Assembly (NCBI GenBank): GCA_016765255.1
Contig: JAESQI010000143.1
Location: 1 to 7,317, forward strand
Length of the DNA: 7,317 nucleotides
Reading direction: 5' to 3'
Source of the DNA: Robiginitomaculum sp.
GTDB taxonomy: Bacteria; Pseudomonadota; Alphaproteobacteria; Caulobacterales; Maricaulaceae
Shown here: piece by piece, positions 1 through 6,550 of the stretch
How positions within the stretch are numbered: the stretch's first letter is position 1
Layout of the letters: every line of letters begins with the position of its first letter
Notes under the pieces: generated by a model
Databases searched by the model: none
The model's input: the letters and a program-made list of their open reading frames with translations, nothing else
What the model was told of the DNA's origin: nothing
Program-made: the position numbers and the translations under genes

Positions 1-997
1 AGGTTTTGGTGGCTGTGTCTTGGGCCAGCTTCGCAGCCTTTGCACCATGTAAAAGTGTCGTGGTTTCGTTGGCGAGGCGAATTTTTGCTATGTTAATTTC
101 GGCCCCTTCTAAGGCTTCAAGGGCGGCGATTTCTCCGAGGGGTAAATCCGTGAATAGACGCAGGAATCTCCCGACGTCTCCGTCCTCGGTATTACGCCAA
201 AATTGCCAATAATCATAAGGGCTTAGGAAATAATCCTTACCCAAAGTTTTATCAGCATTTAGCCACATAGCTCCGGCCGCAGTTTTACCCATTTTACCGC
301 CTGACGCCGTCGTAATCAATGGCGTGGTAAACCCGTAAGCCGTGACACTTTCAACACGGCGGGTGAGGTCGGTTCCCGCAACAATATTACCCCATTGATC
401 AGAGCCGCCAAGTTGCAAGCGACATCCATACCGGCGGTTTAACTCGCTAAAGTCATAGGCCTGTAAAAGCGTGTAATTAAACTCTAGGAACGTCATGGGT
501 TGTTCGCGCTCAAGGCGGCGTTTCACACTCTCCAGAGCAATCATTTTATTGATGGTGAAGTGTTTGCCAATGTCGCGCAAAAAATCAATATAACCAAGCT
601 TGTCGAGCCAATCAGCATTATCCACCATGACGGCAGCATTAGGCCCGTCAAAATCAAGAAATTTTTCAAACACCTGTTTGATACCGTTCTTGTTCTCTTC
701 AATTTTTTCTGGGGTGAGAATGGGGCGGGATTTATCTTTATCAGACGGATCACCAATTTTAGTCGTGCCGCCGCCGAGCAATACTATTGGTTTGTGTCCA
801 GATTTTTGTAAAATACGGAGCATCATGATTTGCACGAGCGAACCCACATGCAGACTAGGCGCGGTACAGTCAAAACCTATATAGCCTGTAAGAGTTGAGG
901 AATTTGCGAGGGCGTCCAGTTCTTTTTCGTCTGTGCATTGATAGAGAAACCCGCGAGCGGTTAAAGTTTCCATCAATTCAGATTTATAATTTGCCAT
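1..997 (-). CDS. tyrS: Tyrosyl-tRNA synthetase, 3' end cut off by window edge
   Basis: Class I aminoacyl-tRNA synthetase that charges tRNA-Tyr with tyrosine in the cytoplasm. Translating the minus strand from the ATG at 997-995 gives 332 uninterrupted residues to the window edge; the family is about 400-425 residues long, so the missing part is mainly the C-terminal S4-like RNA-binding domain. Visible motifs are the HIGH-type motif HVGS (residues 50-53), GGTTKIGDPS (76-85), the tyrosine-binding pattern Y-x3-Q-x2-D (175-182), GGSDQWGNI (197-205) and the KMSKS-type loop KMGKT (235-239). The start is supported by an AGG about 9 bases upstream and by the usual family N-terminus. It is transcribed divergently from anmK with 70 bp between the two starts; I see no convincing promoter boxes or T-box in that gap. 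Identification is secure. Confidence 0.96.
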   Translation of the reverse strand, partial: MANYKSELMETLTARGFLYQCTDEKELDALANSSTLTGYIGFDCTAPSLHVGSLVQIMMLRILQKSGHKPIVLLGGGTTKIGDPSDKDKSRPILTPEKIEENKNGIKQVFEKFLDFDGPNAAVMVDNADWLDKLGYIDFLRDIGKHFTINKMIALESVKRRLEREQPMTFLEFNYTLLQAYDFSELNRRYGCRLQLGGSDQWGNIVAGTDLTRRVESVTAYGFTTPLITTASGGKMGKTAAGAMWLNADKTLGKDYFLSPYDYWQFWRNTEDGDVGRFLRLFTDLPLGEIAALEALEGAEINIAKIRLANETTTLLHGAKAAKLAQDTATKT

Positions 998-1067
998 TGC
1001 TTTGCCTGTCGCTGTACTCTTGCACCAAAGCTTCTAACAAAACCGCAACCTATGTGAAAGAGGGAAG

Positions 1068-2209
1068 ATGAAGTATAGGCGAACAAAAACACTTGGACTT
1101 ATGAGCGGTACGTCTTTGGACGGTGTTGACGCGGCCATACTTGATACGGACGGGGAGACAATCTTCGGTTTTGGGGCGACGCATTTTCGTCCCTATAGCG
1201 CGGACGAGCGCCAAATATTGTACACAGCCACTCAAGCGGCTCTTAAATGGAATTTTACGGGGCCGCCGCCTAATATTTTTAGCCATGCCGAGGCTATTGT
1301 GCATCAAGCGCATATTGAAGCCGTTCAAACCCTTATGGACAAAAGGGGCGAGGTGGTAAGCTTAATTGGGTTTCACGGGCAAACGGTTTTGCACAGACCT
1401 CCAGAGTGTGGGCGGAATGGGAAAACTCTGCAACTTGGCGATGGACAAGTATTGGCTGATACCTTGGGAATTGATGTCGTCTATGATTTTAGAACTGCTG
1501 ATATGAAGGCGGGCGGGCAGGGCGCGCCGCTCGCGCCCCTTTATCACAAAGCCTTACTCAAGCGGGCAAATATATCCAATGCCGCCGTGCTCAATATTGG
1601 CGGCGTATCCAATATTACTCTTATGGGAAATGACGGCGTTATACGCGCCAGTGATTGCGGGCCCGGTAATGGGCCGCTTGATGCATGGATGGAAAAATGC
1701 GGCCTTGGGGCATATGATAAAGACGGGAAATGCGCCTTGTCTGGAACACCTGATTTTGCCTTGATTGAGGTTTGGTTGCGTGCTGATTTTTTTACCAAGC
1801 CCGTGCCAAATCCGCAGACCGTTGGGACTTTGATGTGCTGGCGGATATGACAGGTTTATCGCCACAAGACGGGGCCGCGACATTGGCCGCGTATTGTGCA
1901 TTCTCTGTGGAACATACTTTAGATAAATATACTCAAGATATTGATATAATTATCATTTGTGGTGGCGGCAGGAAAAACTCTGCTATTATGGCCGCCCTCA
2001 AAGAACAATGCAAAGTGCGCGTTGTCGTTGCGGAAACCATAGGGTGGAACGGCGATGATTTGGAAGCGCAAGCCTTTGCTTTTCTGGCCGCAAGAAGCGC
2101 TCAAGGCCTCTCCTTATCAACGCCCGAAACGACAGGCGTGCCAACGCCAATGACAGGGGGGTGTGTAGGCCGCAAAATCGATTACTCAATAAGGAGCGGC
2201 TCTCTATAG
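1068..2209 (+). pseudogene. anmK: Anhydro-N-acetylmuramic acid kinase, interrupted by one frameshift
   Basis: AnmK phosphorylates and opens 1,6-anhydro-MurNAc to MurNAc-6-phosphate during recycling of murein fragments in the cytoplasm. The first frame (1068-1850) carries the family motifs MSGTSLDG (residues 12-19), GFHGQT (101-106), GGQGAPL (149-155), NIGG (176-179) and DCGPGN (196-201), the last probably holding the catalytic aspartate. After FFTKPVP the frame goes wrong and stops at 1848-1850. The frame one base back continues with S-A-D-R-W-D-F-D from 1811 and contains the C-terminal GLSPQDGAATLAAY and CGGGRKN motifs, ending at 2207-2209. Restoring one A in the AAA at 1808-1810 gives an unbroken protein of about 380 residues, close to the 369 of E. 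coli AnmK. A purine-rich RBS (GAGGGA, 1060-1065) precedes the ATG at a short spacing. The deletion is either a real mutation or a homopolymer sequencing error; everything else is well conserved, which favours recent loss or an error. Confidence 0.9.
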
Positions 2210-2859
2210 GGGCAATACCGCTCGTCCAGCGCTTTGTCCAAATATTGCTCGGAAGCTTCAATGGCAAGTTCAAGGTGGTCGCTATAAAAGTGATTGGCCC
2301 CCTCAATAAGCTTGGTGTAAACTTGGGTGCCTTTTTGTGTGCGAATTTTCTCGACGGCGCGTTCGACTTCTTCTGGGGGGACGATGCTATCTTCGCTCCC
2401 GTAAATGATCAGGCCTGAAGATGGACATGGGGCCAAGAAAGCCAAATCATAAGTATTGGTAGGCAGTGACATAGAGACAAATCCTGCGATTTCTGGACGG
2501 CGCATTAAAAGCTGCATGCCAATCCACGCGCCAAAACTATACCCACTCACCCAGCTAAAAGGAGCATTTTGGTTAAAGCTTTGTAGCCAATCTAGTGCAT
2601 ATGCCGCGTCTTGTAGCTCGCCCGAGCCATTGTCATAGGTGCCAATCGAGCGGCCAATGCCCCGATAATTAAACCGAAGCACAGAAAATCCACGCGCTTT
2701 ATAGCTTTCATACATTGCCACAGGAATACGGTGATCCATATGACCGCCTGCCTTTGGGTGTGGGGACAAGATGATGGCGCATGGGGCGGCAGGGTCATCA
2801 CTGGGATGATAACGTCCCTCAAGACGTCCTTCAGGGCCGTTAAAAATGACTTCAGGCAT
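2182..2859 (-). CDS. Alpha/beta hydrolase (COG2945-like)
   Basis: A 225-residue soluble serine hydrolase with an alpha/beta fold; no signal peptide is visible. The N-terminal HPKAGGHMDH segment (34-43) and FNYRGIGRS (63-71) are typical of this small family. The nucleophile elbow is G-Y-S-F-G with Ser108; the acid is probably Asp157 in YGSEDSIVP, and the base His190 in GANHFYSDH, giving a complete triad. The substrate cannot be read from the sequence. In alphaproteobacteria a hydrolase of this type is often found beside the iscR-suf operon (recalled, not checked here). It diverges from the IscR-desulfurase gene across 150 bp, so the IscR operator at 2903-2927 could also affect it. Its 3' end overlaps the end of anmK by 28 bp. 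The start ATG at 2859-2857 has only a weak GAG upstream. The family call is confident; the function is open. Confidence 0.9.
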   Translation of the reverse strand: MPEVIFNGPEGRLEGRYHPSDDPAAPCAIILSPHPKAGGHMDHRIPVAMYESYKARGFSVLRFNYRGIGRSIGTYDNGSGELQDAAYALDWLQSFNQNAPFSWVSGYSFGAWIGMQLLMRRPEIAGFVSMSLPTNTYDLAFLAPCPSSGLIIYGSEDSIVPPEEVERAVEKIRTQKGTQVYTKLIEGANHFYSDHLELAIEASEQYLDKALDERYCPYREPLLIE

Positions 2860-2902
2860 AGTATTGCTCTATTTCTATATTATTTCGTAAAACCCGTATA
2901 AT

Positions 2903-2927
2903 ATACTTGACTAATTTAGTCGGAATT
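2903..2927 (+). promoter_or_regulatory. Type 1 IscR operator
   Basis: The 25-bp site starts ATACTTGACT, has an AATTT centre and continues AGTCGG. Against the E. coli type 1 IscR consensus (ATASYYGACTRWWWYAGTCRRSTAT, from memory) it matches at all positions except about three in the last right-hand bases. It is an imperfect palindrome with GACT/AGTC half-site cores. It lies about 80 bp upstream of the start codon of the gene that itself encodes IscR and overlaps the putative -35 box. This is the geometry expected for [2Fe-2S]-IscR autorepression. Confidence 0.8.
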
Positions 2928-2935
2928 CGTAAATA
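2907..2935 (+). promoter_or_regulatory. Putative sigma-70 promoter of the iscR-desulfurase-sufB operon
   Basis: TTGACT at 2907-2912 is a five-of-six match to the -35 hexamer. A 17-bp spacer leads to an AT-rich, weak -10 (TAAATA, 2930-2935). Transcription would then start near 2942, leaving a leader of about 68 bases before the ATG at 3010. A perfect TATAAT also occurs at 2897-2902, but I see no good -35 for it at the right distance. The -35 call is helped by the overlapping IscR site; the exact -10 is uncertain. Confidence 0.5.
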
Positions 2936-3000
2936 TTCAGATGAAATTACATTATGCGCGGCTTCTAACAAGCTTGGGCTCAAAAAGCGAGAAAAATAAC

Positions 3001-3003
3001 AGG
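3001..3003 (+). promoter_or_regulatory. Ribosome binding site fixing the IscR start
   Basis: AGG sits six bases before the ATG at 3010. The protein read from there begins MKLTAKARYAV, which matches the N-terminus of IscR (MRLTSKGRYAV in E. coli). The in-frame ATG at 2941 would add 23 residues with no counterpart and lies about at the predicted transcription start, so 3010 is preferred. Confidence 0.7.
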
Positions 3004-3009
3004 TATATT

Positions 3010-4614
3010 ATGAAATTAACAGCCAAAGCCCGTTACGCCGTCATGGCGGTCACAGATATTGCCGTAAATGGCAAATCTGGCATGGCTGTAAGCCTGTCAG
3101 ATATTTCCATACGCCAAGATATATCCTTAAGCTTCCTCGAACAATTATTCGGCAAATTACGCAAGGCTTCCATTGTCGATAGTCAACGCGGCGCATCTGG
3201 TGGCTATTTTCTGGCCCGTCCGAGTACGGATATCTATATCGGCGAAATTATGCGCGCTATTGATGAAGAAGTGCAAACAAAGCGCTGTGATGATAGCGGC
3301 ATTAGCTGTACTGGCAAGGGCGCGAAATGTTTGGCCCATGATTTATGGCAAGCCATGGAAGACCATATTGAAGGGTTTTTTAGCGCTATCTCGATCCAAG
3401 ATGTATTAGAGCGGCACTTTCCAGAGCTATGCCCTGATATCGCCAATATGAACCGGCGCGACACAACACGCCTTTATCTTGACCACAATGCTTCTTCTCC
3501 AGCACGTCCCGAAGTCATGTCGGCGATGATGGGCGCTCTTAAAACCCACGGCAATGCCAGTGCACCGCACGGGGCTGGGCGCTCTGCCCATAAACTGGTC
3601 TCAGAAGCCCGCGAAGCCGTCGCTTTGGCTATGGGGGTCTGTGCCCAAGACTTAATTTTTACGGCCAGCGGCACGGAAAGCATCAATACTGCGATTTTAT
3701 CGGCGGTTAAAGGCGGCTCAAAACGCCTATTTATTTCGTCTATGGATCACCCTGCGTCTATTTTGATGGCCGAGCAAAGTGGAGCCCAAAGTGGAGCCCA
3801 AAGTGGAGTCGTGGTTGAAATGATCCCTGTTCTCTCCACTGGACTATTGGATTTAAACTGGTTGATGGCCAAGCTTGCGGTGCATGACATGGCAAAAGAT
3901 GGTCGTCCTTTTATTTCCGTAGCTGTCGCCAATAGCGAAACAGGGGTGATCCAAGACATTGCCCGCATTGTCGATATGGTTGGTGATGTTGGCGGGTTAT
4001 TGCTCCTAGACGCTGTGCAAGCCTTGGGCAAAACCCCAGTAAGCGCTATCGGCCTCGCAGATTACGTAGCCGTTTCCGCGCATAAAATAGGCGGGCCGCA
4101 AGGGGTGGGCGGACTTTATGTGTCACCAGACGCTCCCTATTCGCCGATGATGATTGGCGGCGGACAAGAGAAACGAAAGAGAGCAGGGACGCTCAATGTA
4201 GCTGGCATTGCGGGCTTTGGCGCGGCAGCAGTTCTGGCGGAAAACTTAGCGCACACACACGAAATTCGAGACATGATCGAAACGGGTTTAACAAAAATGG
4301 AGCCGAGTTTAATTGTGTTTGGCAAGGACGCGCCGCGTCTGCCCAATACATTATTTTTCGCCATACCCGATACAGCCTCGTCCACATTGATGATGGCGCT
4401 TGATCTGGAAGACATATCCGTATCCACGGGTCTTGCCTGTTCATCTGGCAAGGTGGGGGCGAGCCGCGCCGTGACTGCTATGGGGCTGGCAGACAAAGCG
4501 CAAAACGGCGCAATCCGCATTAGTTTGGGGTACACATCAACCTTAGAAGACGCGCATCGTTTTCTCACCGCTTGGGCTAAAACCCGCCGCGTCAAATACC
4601 AAGGAGCAGCATAA
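3010..4614 (+). CDS. iscR: IscR (Rrf2) regulator fused to NifS/IscS-type cysteine desulfurase
   Basis: One 534-residue frame encodes two complete modules. Residues 1 to about 146 are an Rrf2 winged-helix repressor of the IscR type: LTAKARYAVMAV at the start, recognition region SLSFLEQLFGKLRK with Glu44 at the place of E. coli Glu43, RGASGGY (60-66), and the cluster ligands Cys93, Cys100, Cys107 and His110 (C-x6-C-x6-C-x2-H). Residues about 153 to 534 are a fold-type I PLP cysteine desulfurase: LYLDHNASSPARPEV (155-169), TASGTES (218-224), His247, Asp334 in LLLDAVQ, PLP lysine Lys359 in SAHKIGGPQG, and sulfur-accepting Cys477 in GLACSSGK with the long group I loop. The desulfurase gives persulfide sulfur to the SUF scaffold; IscR senses cluster supply. 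These are normally separate adjacent genes; here no stop lies between them. Met147 (ATG 3448) could be an internal start but has no visible RBS. sufB overlaps the stop by one base. Either a real fusion or an indel artefact near the iscR 3' end. Confidence 0.93.
   Translation: MKLTAKARYAVMAVTDIAVNGKSGMAVSLSDISIRQDISLSFLEQLFGKLRKASIVDSQRGASGGYFLARPSTDIYIGEIMRAIDEEVQTKRCDDSGISCTGKGAKCLAHDLWQAMEDHIEGFFSAISIQDVLERHFPELCPDIANMNRRDTTRLYLDHNASSPARPEVMSAMMGALKTHGNASAPHGAGRSAHKLVSEAREAVALAMGVCAQDLIFTASGTESINTAILSAVKGGSKRLFISSMDHPASILMAEQSGAQSGAQSGVVVEMIPVLSTGLLDLNWLMAKLAVHDMAKDGRPFISVAVANSETGVIQDIARIVDMVGDVGGLLLLDAVQALGKTPVSAIGLADYVAVSAHKIGGPQGVGGLYVSPDAPYSPMMIGGGQEKRKRAGTLNVAGIAGFGAAAVLAENLAHTHEIRDMIETGLTKMEPSLIVFGKDAPRLPNTLFFAIPDTASSTLMMALDLEDISVSTGLACSSGKVGASRAVTAMGLADKAQNGAIRISLGYTSTLEDAHRFLTAWAKTRRVKYQGAA
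3775..3810 (+). repeat. In-frame 12-bp tandem repeat, three copies
   Basis: CAAAGTGGAGCC occurs at 3775-3786 and 3787-3798, then once more at 3799-3810 with one changed base. It encodes Q-S-G-A, Q-S-G-A, Q-S-G-V (residues 256-267 of the fusion protein), in the segment after His247 and before the next strand. Homologues usually have a single SGA there, so this looks like a slippage expansion of a surface loop that keeps the frame. Confidence 0.85.
4601..4606 (+). promoter_or_regulatory. Ribosome binding site of sufB
   Basis: AAGGAG lies seven bases before the sufB ATG and inside the last codons of the desulfurase gene. With the TAATG stop/start overlap it points to translational coupling of the two genes. 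Confidence 0.8.
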
Positions 4615-6128
4615 TGGGTGAACTTAAAAACATACCTAAAAACATAGCCAAAGAGGCGATTGATGTGGGTACGGTAGAGGGCGTCGCCGCGCTTGAAGCT
4701 GATAAATATAAATACGGCTTTGAGTCTGATATTGAACAAGAATTTGCGCCCAAGGGCCTAAATGAGGACATTGTCCGCTTTATCTCGGCCAAGAAGAACG
4801 AGCCAGACTGGATGCTTAAATGGCGACTAGATGCCTATGCTCGTTGGCTCACCATGGAAGAACCCAGTTGGGCCATGGTCAATTATCCCGAGATTGATTA
4901 CCAAGATGCCTATTATTACGCTGCACCAAAATCAGATAAAGACGGGCCAAAATCATTGGACGAAGTTGATCCAGACCTTTTGGAAGTTTACAAAAAACTC
5001 GGCATTCCGCTTAAAGAGCAAGAAGTCCTCGCGGGCGTTCAGGGTGCGCCGCGTGTGGCAGTTGACGCCATATTTGATAGCGTCAGTGTGGTGACAACCT
5101 TCAAAGAGGAATTGGCCAAAGTCGGCGTGATTTTTTGTCCCTTATCAGAGGCCATCAAAGACCATCCTGAATTGGTGAAAAAATATTTGGGTTCGGTCGT
5201 GCCACCAACCGTTAATTTCTTTGCCACCTTGAACACGGCAGTATTTAGCGAAGGTTCATTCGTCTACATTCCGCCAGGTGTGCGTTGCCCCATGGAGCTA
5301 TCGACTTACTTTAGAATGAATGCCCAAGGAACGGGCCAGTTTAAGCGCACATTGATCATTGCCGATAAAGGTTCCTATGTATCCTATCTTGAGGGCTGTA
5401 CCGCCCCTATGCGCGACGAGAACCAACTCCACGCGGCAGTGGTTGAACTCATTGTTTTAGAGGACGCCGAGATTAAATACTCCACCGTACAAAATTGGTG
5501 GCCGGGCGACGCGGAAGGCAAAGGCGGGGTGTATAATTTCGTGACAAAACGCGCCGACTGTCGCGGTAAAAACTCCAAAGTCTCGTGGACACAGGTCGAG
5601 ACGGGTTCAGCCATTACTTGGAAATATCCGTCATGTATATTGCGCGGCGATGGTAGCTCGGGCGAGTTTTATTCTATCGCCATCACCAATGGATTTCAGC
5701 AGGCCGATACGGGCACAAAAATGATCCATCTTGGTAAAAATACCAAGTCGCGGATTATCTCCAAAGGCATTAGCGCGGGCAAATCTAATCAGACGTACCG
5801 TGGTCTTGTCTCTGCCCACAAGAAAGCGACAGGCGCTCGTAATTTCACTCAGTGCGATAGCCTTCTAATTGGTGATCAGTGCGGCGCCCATACGGTGCCT
5901 TATATCGAAACCAATACGCCAAGCGCACAGTTCGAACACGAAGCGACCACCAGTAAATTATCAGAAGAACAACTGTTTTATTGCCGCCAACGGGGTCTGT
6001 CCGAAGAAGACGCGGTTGCTCTGCTGGTCAACGGATTTTGCCGCGATGTCTTACAAAAACTCCCCATGGAGTTCGCGGTTGAAGCCCAAAAACTCGTCGC
6101 GATTAGCTTAGAAGGAAGTGTTGGATAA
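4614..6128 (+). CDS. sufB: Fe-S cluster assembly scaffold protein SufB
   Basis: SufB forms the SufBC2D scaffold on which Fe-S clusters are built in the cytoplasm, accepting sulfur from the desulfurase. The 504-residue frame is close to the 495 of E. coli and is intact. The conserved core begins around residue 65 (PDWMLKWR), followed by FCPLSEAI (174-181), NFFATLNTAVFSEGSFVYIP (201-220) and PPGVRCPMELSTYFR (220-234). Cys262 in YLEGCTAPMRDE corresponds to the sulfur-accepting E. coli Cys254. Cys414 in FTQCDSLLIGD corresponds to the cluster-forming Cys405 at the SufD interface, and GAHTVPYIETNT (424-435) follows. It shares one base with the desulfurase stop and has a strong RBS. sufC and sufD, its obligate partners, are not downstream within this window. 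Identification is secure. Confidence 0.97.
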   Translation: MGELKNIPKNIAKEAIDVGTVEGVAALEADKYKYGFESDIEQEFAPKGLNEDIVRFISAKKNEPDWMLKWRLDAYARWLTMEEPSWAMVNYPEIDYQDAYYYAAPKSDKDGPKSLDEVDPDLLEVYKKLGIPLKEQEVLAGVQGAPRVAVDAIFDSVSVVTTFKEELAKVGVIFCPLSEAIKDHPELVKKYLGSVVPPTVNFFATLNTAVFSEGSFVYIPPGVRCPMELSTYFRMNAQGTGQFKRTLIIADKGSYVSYLEGCTAPMRDENQLHAAVVELIVLEDAEIKYSTVQNWWPGDAEGKGGVYNFVTKRADCRGKNSKVSWTQVETGSAITWKYPSCILRGDGSSGEFYSIAITNGFQQADTGTKMIHLGKNTKSRIISKGISAGKSNQTYRGLVSAHKKATGARNFTQCDSLLIGDQCGAHTVPYIETNTPSAQFEHEATTSKLSEEQLFYCRQRGLSEEDAVALLVNGFCRDVLQKLPMEFAVEAQKLVAISLEGSVG

Positions 6129-6152
6129 CCAATACACAAAAAGGAAATATAA

Positions 6153-6548
6153 ATGTCTAAACAAGAACCAAAACGTAAACTTATTTCAAGCGGCAGTGAG
6201 TTTGAAGAAAAATTCGGCTATTCCCGCGCTGTCGTCGCGGGCGATTGGTGCTTTGTTTCGGGCACGACCGGCTATGATTACGGTACAATGAAAATGCCAG
6301 AATCAGCCGCTCAACAAGCAAGCAATGCATTCCAAACCATTAAAACTGCCCTTGAAGCTGGCGGATTTGAACTGGGCCAAGTGGTGCGGGTGCAATACAC
6401 AATCACGGACGCAAAATACGCAGGTGAAGTGACAAAAATCCTTGGGACTTATATGGGTAAAATCCGCCCCGCCGCCACAATGGTGGTTGCAGGTCTGATT
6501 AAGTCTGAAATGAAAATCGAAATCGAAGTCACGGCGTTTAAAGGGTAA
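6153..6548 (+). CDS. RidA/YjgF/YER057c/UK114-family protein, atypical active site
   Basis: A 131-residue single-domain protein of the Rid superfamily, trimeric in known members and without signal peptide. Typical features are the VSGTTGYD stretch (35-42), AFQTIKTALEAGGFELGQVVRV (59-80), YMGKIRPAATMVV (100-112) and the C-terminal KIEIEVTAF (121-129). Archetypal RidA hydrolyses 2-aminoacrylate and other enamines or imines made by PLP enzymes, using an arginine (E. coli Arg105, in FPARS). Here the aligned stretch reads RPAAT, so alanine stands at that place; this suggests a Rid subgroup without classical deaminase activity. Glu in EIE (124 region) is kept. A good RBS (AAGGAA, 6141-6146) lies six bases before the ATG and the gap to sufB is 24 bp, so co-transcription is likely. 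A link to the PLP desulfurase upstream is possible but is inference. Confidence 0.88.
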   Translation: MSKQEPKRKLISSGSEFEEKFGYSRAVVAGDWCFVSGTTGYDYGTMKMPESAAQQASNAFQTIKTALEAGGFELGQVVRVQYTITDAKYAGEVTKILGTYMGKIRPAATMVVAGLIKSEMKIEIEVTAFKG

Positions 6549-6550
6549 AT

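Noticed and set aside
500..884. Plus-strand frames over the left part of the window
   Set aside because: They are antisense to tyrS, whose minus-strand frame is intact and carries all class I motifs.
998..1067. Divergent promoter pair or T-box leader between tyrS and anmK
   Set aside because: The 70-bp gap is too short for a T-box and I could not find -35 and -10 boxes with proper spacing on either strand.
1800..1815. Programmed -1 ribosomal frameshift in anmK
   Set aside because: There is no X-XXY-YYZ slippery heptamer or evident downstream pseudoknot, and AnmK families do not use frameshifting; a lost A in a homopolymer is simpler.
2941..3009. Upstream ATG that would extend the IscR fusion by 23 residues
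   Set aside because: No family counterpart, no RBS, and it lies about at the predicted transcription start; ATG 3010 has an AGG and the normal IscR N-terminus.
4137..4739. 200-codon minus-strand frame opposite the desulfurase and sufB start
   Set aside because: It is antisense to two strongly conserved genes and its translation has no recognisable domain.
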